Assembly (NCBI RefSeq): GCF_000384235.1
Contig: NZ_KB913033.1
Coordinates: 248,001-312,000 of the forward strand
Reading direction: 5' to 3'
DNA length: 64,000 nucleotides
Source: Hydrogenovibrio halophilus DSM 15072
Lineage (GTDB): Bacteria > Pseudomonadota > Gammaproteobacteria > Thiomicrospirales > Thiomicrospiraceae
The stretch's first letter is position 1. Each line of letters opens with the position of its first letter. Of the stretch, positions 44,519-52,322 are shown piece after piece. The position numbers and the translations under genes are program-made. A model generated the notes under the pieces. The model ran no database searches. It was not told the DNA's origin and saw nothing but the letters and a program-made list of their open reading frames with translations.

Positions 44519-44935
44519 TTATTGTCCTTTGCCCATCTGAATCGTTCTTAAAATCAATTGCTTGGAGGTGTTGAGCACCTCCACATTGGTTTCATAACTG
44601 CGCTGAGCGCTCATCATATTGGCCATTTCTTCGACCACATTGACATTGGGGCGATAAATGTAGCCCTCGTCATTGGCCATCGGATGGTTGGGGTTGTATT
44701 CCATTTTCAGAGGCGCTTCGTTTTCAATAATGTCTTTGACGCGCACACCGCCCTTGGGCTCGCCTGTTTCGTCGTTCAAAATGGTTTCAAACACCGGCTG
44801 CTTGCCCCGGTAGGTTTCTTCGGCATTGGAACTGACGCTGTCAACGTTGGCCATATTGGAAGCCACGGTGTTCAAGCGCACTGTCTGGGCGTGCATGCCG
44901 GTGGCGGAAATATCAAGCGTTGGAAACATGGACAT
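44519..44935 (-). CDS. flgC: Flagellar proximal rod protein FlgC
   Basis: Rod component. The 138 residues begin MSMFPTLDISATGMHAQTVR and have LNTVASNMANVDSVS and ANMMSAQRSYETNVEVLNTS. Start ATG 44935 with GGAGATAG upstream. Confidence 0.94.
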   Translation of the reverse strand: MSMFPTLDISATGMHAQTVRLNTVASNMANVDSVSSNAEETYRGKQPVFETILNDETGEPKGGVRVKDIIENEAPLKMEYNPNHPMANDEGYIYRPNVNVVEEMANMMSAQRSYETNVEVLNTSKQLILRTIQMGKGQ

Positions 44936-44946
44936 GGTCTATCTCC

Positions 44947-45351
44947 TTACTGGCTGCTTAGAGCACCTTTGATGCCCTTAATCTTGCTGTTGATAAACTC
45001 CAGTGAGGCTTGGTACTGCATGGAATTTTCCATGAACTGCGCTTTTTCAATGTGCGCTTCCACCGTATTGCCATCCAGCGCCGGTTGCGTGGGCTGGCGG
45101 TATTTGACAAAACTGTCGGTCGTCATCTCGGCAAAGCCTGTAATGTGACCGCTGTGGGTGCGCTGCATGTCGGGTTTGCCACTGGGCTTCATGCTCAGTT
45201 CATCCGAGGCCTGTTTCATTTGCGCGCGCCAGTCAATGTCACGCGCCTTGAAGTTCGGCGTATCCTGGTTGGCCAGATTGTTGGCCAACAGCTTCTGCCG
45301 TGCGGTTCGGACATTTAACGCTTCTTCGTGAACACCAAAGATTGAGTCCAT
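44947..45351 (-). CDS. flgB: Flagellar proximal rod protein FlgB
   Basis: First rod protein and first gene of flgBCDE. The 134 residues start MDSIFGVHEEALNVRTARQK, with LLANNLANQDTPNFKARDI, and a C-terminal helix ending GIKGALSSQ. It lies 81 bases downstream of a near-perfect sigma-54 site. In Vibrio and Pseudomonas cheR usually intervenes between cheV and flgB; no cheR is present here. Confidence 0.94.
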   Translation of the reverse strand: MDSIFGVHEEALNVRTARQKLLANNLANQDTPNFKARDIDWRAQMKQASDELSMKPSGKPDMQRTHSGHITGFAEMTTDSFVKYRQPTQPALDGNTVEAHIEKAQFMENSMQYQASLEFINSKIKGIKGALSSQ

Positions 45352-45431
45352 GATCGGGTCCTTTCTTTTTCTGATCTCAAAAGCCCATATACCGGGTTCT
45401 GTGAGGTTTATTATTATTGTGAGAATGAATA

Positions 45432-45447
45432 AGCAACGAGTGTGCCA
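45432..45447 (-). promoter_or_regulatory. Sigma-54 promoter of flgBCDE
   Basis: Minus strand TGGCAC-ACTCG-TTGCT, an exact match to the -24/-12 consensus, placed 81 bases before flgB. Class II flagellar operons of polar flagella are typically controlled this way by FlrC/FleR-type activators. Confidence 0.88.
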
Positions 45448-45526
45448 AAACAGGAAAAAAAAAGCTCAAGCTTTGCAAAAGCGACCGCTATCGGCAGGAG
45501 AGGGTTTTTCTTTAGCGCTTTTTAAT

Positions 45527-45554
45527 AAAAAAGCGGCAAAAAATGCATTGCCGC
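45527..45554 (-). terminator. Terminator upstream of flgB, ending the cheV-flgT message
   Basis: Minus strand GCGGCAA stem, 8-base loop, TTGCCGC, then TTTTTT. It separates the flgT transcript, whose stop is 440 bases away, from flgB. Confidence 0.72.
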
Positions 45555-45606
45555 ACAAAACACAGGCAAATTTTGCCCTTACTGCTCTACTGGGAAGGCA
45601 ATACCG

Positions 45607-45925
45607 TGTCACCCTGAGCGAAGCCGAAGGGTCTTTGGAGACGGAGCAGAGCAGGACGAAAAAGATCCCTCCGCTCCGGTCGGGATGACAAGGGGGGGAT
45701 GGCCGGGATGACATGAGGGGAATGGTCTGGATGACAAGAAGGGAATGGGCGGGGTGCTTAGTAAAACGGTCAGGATGACCAGACCGTGGTCAACGTGACC
45801 AAATTGTCACCCTGAGCGAAGCCGAAGGGTCTTTGGAGACGGAGCAGGGTCGAAAAGATCCCTCCGCTCCGGTCGGGATGACAAGGGGATGGTCTGGATG
45901 ACAAGAGGGGAATGGTCGAGATGAC
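45607..45925 (-). repeat. Two dispersed repeat units (reverse) with decayed short repeats between
   Basis: Units at 45607-45690 (84 bp, with a 5-base insertion) and 45805-45883 (79 bp) are inverted copies of those at 39193 and 39276. Between and after them run decayed pieces of the last ~25 bases (GGATGACAAG / GGGAATGGTC), spaced about 28 bases apart. The region 45352-45995 (644 bases) holds these, the sigma-54 promoter, a terminator and one palindrome, and no gene. Confidence 0.86.
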
Positions 45926-45944
45926 CGCCTTTGTATGAATATTC

Positions 45945-45956
45945 ACCAGGCCTGGT
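45945..45956. repeat. ACCAGGCCTGGT palindrome between flgB and flgT
   Basis: Flanked by TATTC and CAAAAA; 40 bases past the flgT stop. Confidence 0.85.
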
Positions 45957-45995
45957 CAAAAACACCACGCACTGGCTGTCAAAATTCTGTCAGAA

Positions 45996-47255
45996 CTACC
46001 AGCTTTTGACCAGATCGCCGATTTCGATGCGCTCGTCTTCACTCACCACCTTGGCAATGGCAAAGCGTGACTGAATGCGCTCGATTTCCAGAAATCCGGC
46101 AGGCCGGGTGTCTGTGCCCAGTGCCATTCCCTGGTGACGGACGGGGCGACCGAAAAGACGGTACACCGCCAGTTGATCCCCTGGCTTGGCACCGGACTCT
46201 GACGACAGCAACAACACATAATCGTCATCACGAATGTCGATGATGCGTGTGGTCAAGGGTTTGCATTTGACTTCGTGGTACAGGTCGCTCACCTGCTCAT
46301 GCAGCAGCCGGTGAAACACCATGCCGGTGTCGGTGTTAAAAAATGCACTGGTCCCGAAAGGTTTGTCGCGGCCGACAGTCACATCGCCTTCAATGTTGAA
46401 ACCATGCCGCTTTTGCCAGACCTGCTTGCGCGCGACCAGATCCACCAAAAACGTTTCCACTTCGATAAAGCGGGCATTGGGGCGGACTTCCAGATTGTAA
46501 AACCGTTTGATGTCGTTCCAGACATCGGGATCGTTATTGCTGCGCGAGAGCGAACGTACCACCGTCAGCATCAGATACTGGGCACCCGTGCGTTCACGAA
46601 TCGGCTCCAGAAGTTCCCGGTCCAGATTGGGACGAACCGTACTGCGCGCGTCAATCACGGAGCCCGTATCCATTTGCAACAGATTCTGATGCCCGGCTTC
46701 GCGCAGGCGCCGCATGATTTCCTGCTGGTAACCGGGCAACAGTCGGCGAATATCACGTGCCGCGTATTCATCGGTGGTCACAACGGGGGCCACCGCCAGC
46801 TTGGCCTGAAGGTGGTTGCCGGGGGTTTTGTTGCAGGCCTGGGGGTCTTCGGTCAGACAGACCTCCATTTTGACCTGATACAGTTTGAGCTTCTCCACTT
46901 CCTTGGGATCGCGAATTTCTTTGCCGTTTTCATCAAACAGATCGTCAAATTTGGGCGGTTCCACCCCTTCTTCCACAATCACATAATCCTGCACTTTGGA
47001 CTGCGAACTGAAGCGGGTACGGTCATACTGCAATTGATAATTCTCAACACGCTGATCGGACGACACCTTCACATTCGACATCATCGTCGCCTGTCGAAGG
47101 GCATCGCGAATCGCCATCTGGCGGGCAAACGCTTCGGGCTTGTCGTCGAGCGTCGCCACGCCTGTGACCACCACGCATTTGGCCTGAACCGTCAGCGAAA
47201 GCCCCAGAAGCAAGGCCAAAACAGCCGTCTGACCGACGCGCGCCCACAGACTCAT
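45996..47255 (-). CDS. flgT: Flagellar H-ring protein FlgT
   Basis: FlgT is the basal-body component that stabilises stator and outer rings in polar sodium-type motors. The 419 residues have a signal peptide (LALLLGLSLTVQAK, cleavage near residue 26) and an N-terminal domain VTGVATLDDKPEAFARQMAI (then RDALRQATMMSNV), the FlgT/LPP20-like fold, and end in a C-terminal domain DDDYVLLLSSESGAKPGDQL. Its ATG overlaps the cheV stop by one base. This order (cheV then flgT, no cheR) is unusual, but the identity is well supported. Confidence 0.86.
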   Translation of the reverse strand: MSLWARVGQTAVLALLLGLSLTVQAKCVVVTGVATLDDKPEAFARQMAIRDALRQATMMSNVKVSSDQRVENYQLQYDRTRFSSQSKVQDYVIVEEGVEPPKFDDLFDENGKEIRDPKEVEKLKLYQVKMEVCLTEDPQACNKTPGNHLQAKLAVAPVVTTDEYAARDIRRLLPGYQQEIMRRLREAGHQNLLQMDTGSVIDARSTVRPNLDRELLEPIRERTGAQYLMLTVVRSLSRSNNDPDVWNDIKRFYNLEVRPNARFIEVETFLVDLVARKQVWQKRHGFNIEGDVTVGRDKPFGTSAFFNTDTGMVFHRLLHEQVSDLYHEVKCKPLTTRIIDIRDDDYVLLLSSESGAKPGDQLAVYRLFGRPVRHQGMALGTDTRPAGFLEIERIQSRFAIAKVVSEDERIEIGDLVKSW

Positions 47256-48232
47256 CAGGAAGCCGCCTCTTCCTGGCGTTGCGATTTCACGGTTTCGATC
47301 CGGTCAATGATGGTTTGAGCCAACTCTTCCGGGTGCCATTTGGACATGAACTTATTGGCCCCCACTTTTTCGGTGAGCGTTTCATTGAAACCGCCACTGA
47401 GCGAGGAACTCAGAATCACATACAGATCGGCCAACCTGGGGTCCTTGCGAATGTTGGTGGTCAGGGTATAGCCATCCATTTCCGGCATTTCAATGTCGGA
47501 AATCACCATCAGCACCCGCTCGGATACCGGTGGCGAAATGTCTTTGTCGGCGTCATCGGCCCATTTTTTCAGAAAGTCCAGCGCCATACGGCCATTGGTG
47601 ACGATTTTGCTGCTGATGCCCAGTTTTTCCAGAGTGGTTTTGACCTGATTTCGCGCCACCACCGAATCGTCTGCGGCCAGCACGAAGAAATTCTGTCCTT
47701 CGGTCTTCGTTTGGTTTTCATGCAGAAATTCCTCTGACATTTCCTCCTGATGCCCGGACACTTCGGCCAGCACTTTTTCCACGTCCACAATTTCCACAAT
47801 CTGTTCCTGGGCGCGGGTAATGCCGGTGAGATAGTTCACGTTCTGAAGGGAATCCGGCGGCGGCAGAATGTCTTCCCAACGCAAATGCACAATGCGGTCC
47901 ACGTCTTCGACCAGAAATCCCTGCACCGATGAGTTAAACTCGGTCACAATGGTCAGGGAGTCGGCGTGCTTGTCTTCCGGCACCGGGGGCAGATCCAAAG
48001 ACTTGGCCAAATCGATCATAGGCATGGTCTGGCCCCGGATGTCCGCGACTCCGACCACGCGATGATCGGACTTGGGCACGGGAGAAATGTGAGGCGTACG
48101 AATCACCTCTCTCACTTTAAACACATTGATGCCGAACAGCTGATTGCCGTGAATCTTGAACAACAACAGTTCCATGCGGTTCATGCCCGCCAGTGAGGTT
48201 CGTTGATCAACGCCTTTCAAAAAACTTGACAT
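47255..48232 (-). CDS. cheV: Chemotaxis coupling/receiver protein CheV
   Basis: CheV couples receptors to CheA and buffers phosphate. The 325 residues have a CheW domain (about 15-160: LLLFKIHGNQLFGINVFKVR, VVGVADIRGQTMPMIDL, DILPPP) and a receiver domain (about 182-310) with Asp188/Asp189 and phosphoacceptor Asp246 in VISDIEMPEMDG. ATG 48232 has AAAAAGGTGG upstream; 39 further upstream codons are non-conserved. Divergent from flgA, with a 129-base shared regulatory region. Confidence 0.93.
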   Translation of the reverse strand: MSSFLKGVDQRTSLAGMNRMELLLFKIHGNQLFGINVFKVREVIRTPHISPVPKSDHRVVGVADIRGQTMPMIDLAKSLDLPPVPEDKHADSLTIVTEFNSSVQGFLVEDVDRIVHLRWEDILPPPDSLQNVNYLTGITRAQEQIVEIVDVEKVLAEVSGHQEEMSEEFLHENQTKTEGQNFFVLAADDSVVARNQVKTTLEKLGISSKIVTNGRMALDFLKKWADDADKDISPPVSERVLMVISDIEMPEMDGYTLTTNIRKDPRLADLYVILSSSLSGGFNETLTEKVGANKFMSKWHPEELAQTIIDRIETVKSQRQEEAAS

Positions 48233-48295
48233 GGAAGCCACCTTTTTCAGTCCAGGGTCCGTCGCCGACGGAGTTGGAATCGTTCCGATAGTTCG

Positions 48296-48323
48296 ATAAT
48301 ATAACGCAATTGAGTCGAGACAA
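48296..48323 (-). promoter_or_regulatory. Candidate sigma-70 promoter of cheV-flgT
   Basis: Minus strand TTGTCT (48318-48323), 16-base spacer, TATTAT (48296-48301), 64 bases before the cheV ATG. Confidence 0.45.
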
Positions 48324-48361
48324 AAACGCTTGTCTCCATTTGCTTGCACAAAAGGACACGC

Positions 48362-49132
48362 ATGCTGCGTCTAGGTTCTCGGTCTTTCCCCGTCAATGCT
48401 GTCATACCGTTTATGCTGACAGTCGTTATCAGCCTCGTAATCAGCTTTGGGATGTCGATTGCCATCACCCCAAGCAAGGCCTTTGCCAATTCGGACAATC
48501 ACGAGTCGATTCAGGACTTTTCGCGTATCTACCAAACCATCCGTCAGGACATCGAAAACAAGCTGGACGGGCATTTGCATCAGGCCAAAATCGAAATCAA
48601 CGAAGTTTCCAGCCGCCTGCAGCTGAAACGCTGTCAGAGTGAGATCACCATCCGCGACCGCCGACCGGAAAAAAAATCCGGGCGGAAAACCTACGAAGTA
48701 CGATGCGAAGAGCCTCAGTGGCAATTTTACGTCACCGCTCAAATCACAGGCAAATTGCCGGTGGTCAAAACCACCCGCTCCATTCTCGAGCAGGCGGTCA
48801 TTGGCAAAGAGGACGTCAAGATCGACTACATTCCCTACAACCGGGTACGCCGCAATACCATTGTGGATCTCGAGACCGTGATCGGCATGCGCACCAAACG
48901 CGCCATCGGCCCCGACTCAACCTTGACCGCCCGCCAGTTGCAACCGCCCTACCTGGTATTTGAAGACCAACCCGTCAACATCGTGACCGAAATCGGCAAC
49001 ATCCATGTCGAGTCTGCCGGCATGGCTTTGAAAGACGGCACCTTGCACCAACAAGTGCCTGTGCGCAACCTGTCATCCGATACTGTGATAAAAGGCATAG
49101 TTATTGCTCCAAACACAGTCAAGGTGCCGTAA
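48362..49132 (+). CDS. flgA: P-ring assembly chaperone FlgA
   Basis: Periplasmic chaperone for FlgI. The 256 residues start MLRLGSRSFPVNAVIPFML, a long N-terminal hydrophobic segment (signal peptide, cleaved near AFANS), and contain VVKTTRSILEQAVIGKEDV, IGMRTKRAIGPDSTLTARQL and C-terminal IVTEIGNIHVESAGMALKD, matching the SAF-like FlgA fold. ATG 48362 has AAAGGA upstream; a start 6 codons earlier is less likely. Confidence 0.9.
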   Translation: MLRLGSRSFPVNAVIPFMLTVVISLVISFGMSIAITPSKAFANSDNHESIQDFSRIYQTIRQDIENKLDGHLHQAKIEINEVSSRLQLKRCQSEITIRDRRPEKKSGRKTYEVRCEEPQWQFYVTAQITGKLPVVKTTRSILEQAVIGKEDVKIDYIPYNRVRRNTIVDLETVIGMRTKRAIGPDSTLTARQLQPPYLVFEDQPVNIVTEIGNIHVESAGMALKDGTLHQQVPVRNLSSDTVIKGIVIAPNTVKVP

Positions 49133-49157
49133 CCGGCAAAAAAACGAGGAAAAAACT

Positions 49158-49183
49158 TAAAGTTTGGCGGGAACGGCCGATAA
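49158..49183 (+). promoter_or_regulatory. Sigma-28 (FliA) promoter of flgM
   Basis: TAAAGTTT at 49158-49165 and GCCGATAA at 49176-49183, both identical to the consensus, with a spacing of 10 (one shorter than the enteric 11). It lies 55 bases before the flgM start. Driving the anti-sigma gene from its own sigma factor is the normal feedback arrangement. Confidence 0.85.
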
Positions 49184-49238
49184 GAATTGTAGAGTTAGCC
49201 CCAAAGGCTTAAAATATTGAGAAATTCAGGAGTCGGTC

Positions 49239-49547
49239 ATGGATATTAAAAGTCTCAACCAGAATGTGTTAAGCAACAATCGTCTGGACAACCAGTCGAA
49301 TGCCGCACGTCAAAGCACAAACAGTGCACAAAATGAATCTTCCACCACAGCCTCCGATAAAGTCACACTGACCGGTGTGTCCACGCAGGTCAAAGAGTTG
49401 GAAGGCAAAGTGCAGTCCACCGAAGTCGACAACAGTGAGCGCATCGCCCAACTGAAAGCCGCGATCCAGGAAGGCCGCTATCAGGTTGACGCAGACCAGG
49501 TTGCCAGCAAACTGATGGACACCGAATACATGCTCAGCCCACGCTGA
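49239..49547 (+). CDS. flgM: Anti-sigma-28 factor FlgM
   Basis: Inhibits FliA until it is exported through the completed hook. The 102 residues have a disordered polar N-terminus and the C-terminal FlgM motif: ERIAQLKAAIQEGRYQVDAD, then VASKLMDTEYML. Length is typical. Confidence 0.92.
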   Translation: MDIKSLNQNVLSNNRLDNQSNAARQSTNSAQNESSTTASDKVTLTGVSTQVKELEGKVQSTEVDNSERIAQLKAAIQEGRYQVDADQVASKLMDTEYMLSPR

Positions 49548-49602
49548 GCAGGCCATGACTGTCAATCGATGACCTCTTAACGGTTATAAACGGTAAATTA
49601 CT

Positions 49603-50103
49603 ATGCAACAGCAGGCCCACCAATTCAGCGCCCAGGACAAGCAGACTCTGACCGACTCTTTGACTGCTCTGACCGCGCAACTTGGGGGCTTTTATGCGTT
49701 GTTGCAACAGGAAGCCGATCAACTGAAATCGGATGACCCGGAAGCGCTGGAAAAACTGTCCGCAAAAAAGGCGGACACCTTAACCGCGCTGGAACAGGCC
49801 CACCAGACCCTCACCAACCTGCTGACGCCCGATCAGGACAGCAGCCTTCAGACCCTGATCGAGTCGCCAGTTTTCAAGCAACTGCCCACAGCTTTACAGA
49901 ACCAGTTGAGCAAAGCCGACCGACTGGCACAGAAATGCTACCGGCTCAACCTGAGCAATGGCATGACGATTCAGGCCCTCAACAATCTCAACAGCGGATT
50001 GATCTCGGCTCTGGTCGGTCAACCCGGCACGTCCCAAACCTATGACCCGAAAGGCCAGAAGTCTGCCCATTCTCAGGGCAACCACTCTCTGGGCAAAGCC
50101 TGA
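49603..50103 (+). CDS. flgN: FlgN-type export chaperone
   Basis: Chaperone for FlgK and FlgL. The 166 residues are helical with Leu/Gln heptads (LTDSLTALTAQLGGFYALLQ) and the C-terminal segment KCYRLNLSNGMTIQALNNLN; in FlgN the corresponding YxxxN-SNGxxI pattern is conserved. Directly downstream of flgM, matching the flgAMN order in gammaproteobacteria. Confidence 0.83.
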   Translation: MQQQAHQFSAQDKQTLTDSLTALTAQLGGFYALLQQEADQLKSDDPEALEKLSAKKADTLTALEQAHQTLTNLLTPDQDSSLQTLIESPVFKQLPTALQNQLSKADRLAQKCYRLNLSNGMTIQALNNLNSGLISALVGQPGTSQTYDPKGQKSAHSQGNHSLGKA

Positions 50104-50107
50104 TTTG

Positions 50108-50119
50108 ACCAGGCCTGGT
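50108..50119. repeat. ACCAGGCCTGGT palindrome between flgN and the PilZ gene
   Basis: The longest perfect extension: TTGACCAGGCCTGGTCAA at 50105-50122, 18 bases fully palindromic. Confidence 0.87.
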
Positions 50120-50156
50120 CAAAAAACCGTCAAAAGTCCGATCACAACCCGCCATT

Positions 50157-50172
50157 TGGCTTGGTGATTGCT
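50157..50172 (+). promoter_or_regulatory. Candidate promoter of the PilZ gene
   Basis: TGGCTT-GGTGA-TTGCT has sigma-54 spacing with two mismatches. An overlapping sigma-70 reading (TTGGTG, 17 bases, CATAAT) is equally good, so the class is undecided. Confidence 0.4.
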
Positions 50173-50219
50173 GTGAATTCCGTCATAATGTCCCCATCGG
50201 AAAAATCAGAGAGACTCGC

Positions 50220-50804
50220 ATGAACTCACAAAACAGCCGATCCTTTTATCGAATTGATGTCATGCTGCCCTGCAGCTACCGCATCATTTCGGCCGAATCC
50301 GCCGAACAAAACCCCATCCCCGCTCACCCCGATGCCAATTACATAGAGCGGTATTTCCTGGAAGACTTCGGAGAGCTGGAACAGCAAATTCAGGATGTCA
50401 TCGGTGAAATCGGCCAGAAAAGTGCGCTGGTGGCGACGGCATTGAGCGCGCTCAACAACAAAATCAATTTCATGCTGCAAACCATCGACCAGAAACAGCT
50501 GGTGGCGGCCATTCCTCAACGCATGGTCAATCTGAGTGCCGGAGGCATGGCCTTCCAGGTTCAGGATGAGGTGCAGAAAACCGATATGGTGGATCTGCTT
50601 TTGCAACCCCTGGCCGATGAAGCGCCGATTCTGGTTCGGGCCAAGATTGTCAAAATCATTCCTGAGAGCAAAAACCCCAGCAGCAAAACCATTGCTCTGG
50701 AATACATACACATGACGGAAGAAGACCGGCGCAAACTGGTCTATTTCATCCAGAGCAAGGAAATCGAGTACGCACACAATGATGGCAATACCGGCACCCG
50801 CTGA
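50220..50804 (+). CDS. PilZ domain protein (c-di-GMP receptor)
   Basis: PilZ domains bind cyclic di-GMP. The 194 residues start MNSQNSRSFYRIDVMLP with RxxxR at Arg7-Arg11 and have VNLSAGGMAFQV at about 103-114, the second half of the binding motif (D/NxSxxG), so ligand binding is expected. The middle (about 40-95) is a helical insert between the two halves. After flgN and before a bidirectional terminator; a flagellar brake role is plausible, not shown. Confidence 0.85.
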   Translation: MNSQNSRSFYRIDVMLPCSYRIISAESAEQNPIPAHPDANYIERYFLEDFGELEQQIQDVIGEIGQKSALVATALSALNNKINFMLQTIDQKQLVAAIPQRMVNLSAGGMAFQVQDEVQKTDMVDLLLQPLADEAPILVRAKIVKIIPESKNPSSKTIALEYIHMTEEDRRKLVYFIQSKEIEYAHNDGNTGTR

Positions 50805-50845
50805 CATTGTCGTACCCGAAATACCGGCAGGATTGTCTGAAACAG

Positions 50846-50873
50846 AAAAAGTGCTTTCACAGCGCTTTTTTTT
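50846..50873 (+). terminator. Terminator after the PilZ gene (bidirectional)
   Basis: AAAAAGTGC stem, TTTCACA loop, GCGCTTTTTTTT. The reverse strand also ends in TTTTT, so it may serve the convergent gene at 50945. Confidence 0.78.
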
Positions 50874-50944
50874 GTTTCAGGAGCGTTCCATCCGCTCATA
50901 AAAGCGGGTTACTTATTTTGAATGGTTTGCAGGTGGCTTGTGAA

Positions 50945-51241
50945 TCAAGGATAGGTATAGCGCAAAGGCGCATTACCGGTGTGCAGACGTTTCGATGCGT
51001 CTGGCTCTTCCTCCAGCTTGGCCTGCATTTCTTTTTTCAGTGCCCGCATTTCGTTCAAGCCCTGCTGCATCTGCTGCTGGTACTGCTGGTTTTGTTTCTG
51101 CTGACGTTCCAACAACTGGGCATGCTTTTGAACCTTGCTTTCGAGAATCCGAACACGTGTACTGATGCTGGCCGCCTCAGCAATGCTCTGAAAGCCAAAC
51201 ATCGCCGACACGATGGCCACCACCAACGTTTTCTTTTTCAT
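50945..51241 (-). CDS. Small exported coiled-coil protein
   Basis: I do not recognise a named family. The 98 residues begin with a clear Sec signal (MKKKTLVVAIVSAMFGFQSI, cleavage likely after AEA at residue 23) and continue as a single coiled coil rich in Gln (LLERQQKQNQQYQQQMQQGL) to about residue 75, ending in a short tail. Probably periplasmic. It follows flgP by 39 bases and may be co-transcribed with it. Confidence 0.68.
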   Translation of the reverse strand: MKKKTLVVAIVSAMFGFQSIAEAASISTRVRILESKVQKHAQLLERQQKQNQQYQQQMQQGLNEMRALKKEMQAKLEEEPDASKRLHTGNAPLRYTYP

Positions 51242-51280
51242 GATCTCTCCTCAAGCTTCATCGTCTGATTCGGAGCGATT

Positions 51281-51916
51281 TCAGCGCTTGCGACTCAATG
51301 CATTGCAGTTGATCTGGTCACACAGTTCTTCTGTGGTCATGCTCAGCTTTTCTTCGTTGCTGCTGTAAACAAACGCTTTTTCAAAGAAGCTGCGATCAAT
51401 GTAGACTTCCAACACGGTTTCGTAGTTCTGATCGGCCATCGGGGTCACACTGACCACTCGCGCGCCGCGCACCATGGAATTGACTCGGGCGCGAAAATTG
51501 TCATTGCGGGCGGTCAAGGTCGCGATGGTGGTGTTGGAATCGATCTTGATCCCATTGAGCTGCTCGGCCAGTGAACGGTAGGCATCCAGCTTGGCGGAAC
51601 GAATCGCCATCAGACGGCGCTGACCATCGGTAAACCCTTCGTAGGTGCTCTCAGCACCATAGCCCACACCGCTCACCTTGATCAACTCCGGCTCCACCGC
51701 GCTTCTTGGCACCTGATACATTTTTTGTTCCGACTCGTCAGACTTGGTCTGCTCGGCCTCAATGGCCTGCATACGCTGGTCTACGGCAGCGTTGATCTGC
51801 TGTTGAATTTCACGATCCGAAGGCTGCGCAGAAGCTGGCTGTACCGGCTGCTGGCTGCAACCGATCAACGACAGACTGGCCGCCAGTGTGGTTGCGATCA
51901 AAATAGGCTGTTTCAT
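51281..51916 (-). CDS. flgP: FlgP / LPP20-family flagellar lipoprotein
   Basis: FlgP forms the basal disk or medial ring beneath the outer membrane in polar flagella. The 211 residues have a lipoprotein signal with LSLIGC (Cys20), a Gln/Ala-rich linker, and the LPP20 core: VSGVGYGAESTYEGFTDGQR, MAIRSAKLDAYRSLAEQLNG, ending with YETVLEVYIDRSFFEKAF. With flgT it argues for a Vibrio-like basal body. Confidence 0.84.
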   Translation of the reverse strand: MKQPILIATTLAASLSLIGCSQQPVQPASAQPSDREIQQQINAAVDQRMQAIEAEQTKSDESEQKMYQVPRSAVEPELIKVSGVGYGAESTYEGFTDGQRRLMAIRSAKLDAYRSLAEQLNGIKIDSNTTIATLTARNDNFRARVNSMVRGARVVSVTPMADQNYETVLEVYIDRSFFEKAFVYSSNEEKLSMTTEELCDQINCNALSRKR

Positions 51917-51942
51917 GACGTCTCTCCTGTAAATACTCTGTT

Positions 51943-52299
51943 TTAAAAACTCACCGGTTCAAACATGTCGTTCACATCTTTTTCAGAACTCAGGCGCTTG
52001 CCGGAATTCTGAAAGGATTGCCCGGCCGACGTTGTGTCGCAAGCGCTGGGGGTTTTCTGGCAGCGCATCTGTTCAACGCGATACGTCTCACCTGCGTCGG
52101 AAGACTGGCCCAGTTGACTCGTCTGATAATAATCCGGTCGATAATAGGTGGTTTTCTGGTTGTGCTCATGCAATTTATAGGCCCCGACAATGACGGCCGC
52201 AGGTAACAGCACATTCGGCTCAGGCGGTGTCAGTGAACACCCCTGCAAACCCAATGCGACCATCAATCCCGTCACAATGCTCAAAAATGAATGCCTCAT
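51943..52299 (-). CDS. Small lipoprotein of unknown function
   Basis: The 118 residues start with a lipoprotein signal (LMVALGLQGC, Cys21). Beyond it is a Tyr/Gln-rich, probably disordered part (YYRPDYYQTSQLGQ) with two Cys (MRCQKTPSACDTT). It is too short and unlike FlgO. It lies 26 bases before flgP, so is probably part of the same unit. Function unknown. Confidence 0.6.
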   Translation of the reverse strand: MRHSFLSIVTGLMVALGLQGCSLTPPEPNVLLPAAVIVGAYKLHEHNQKTTYYRPDYYQTSQLGQSSDAGETYRVEQMRCQKTPSACDTTSAGQSFQNSGKRLSSEKDVNDMFEPVSF

Positions 52300-52322
52300 C
52301 AGCGTTTCTCCTGGCTGTCGCC

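Noticed and set aside
45466-45714. 82-residue open frame in the flgB-flgT gap
   Set aside because: Encoded by the dispersed repeat; translations such as KDPSASLRVT are a common artefact of this repeat family.
46275-47318. 347-residue open frame on the plus strand
   Set aside because: Shadow of flgT.
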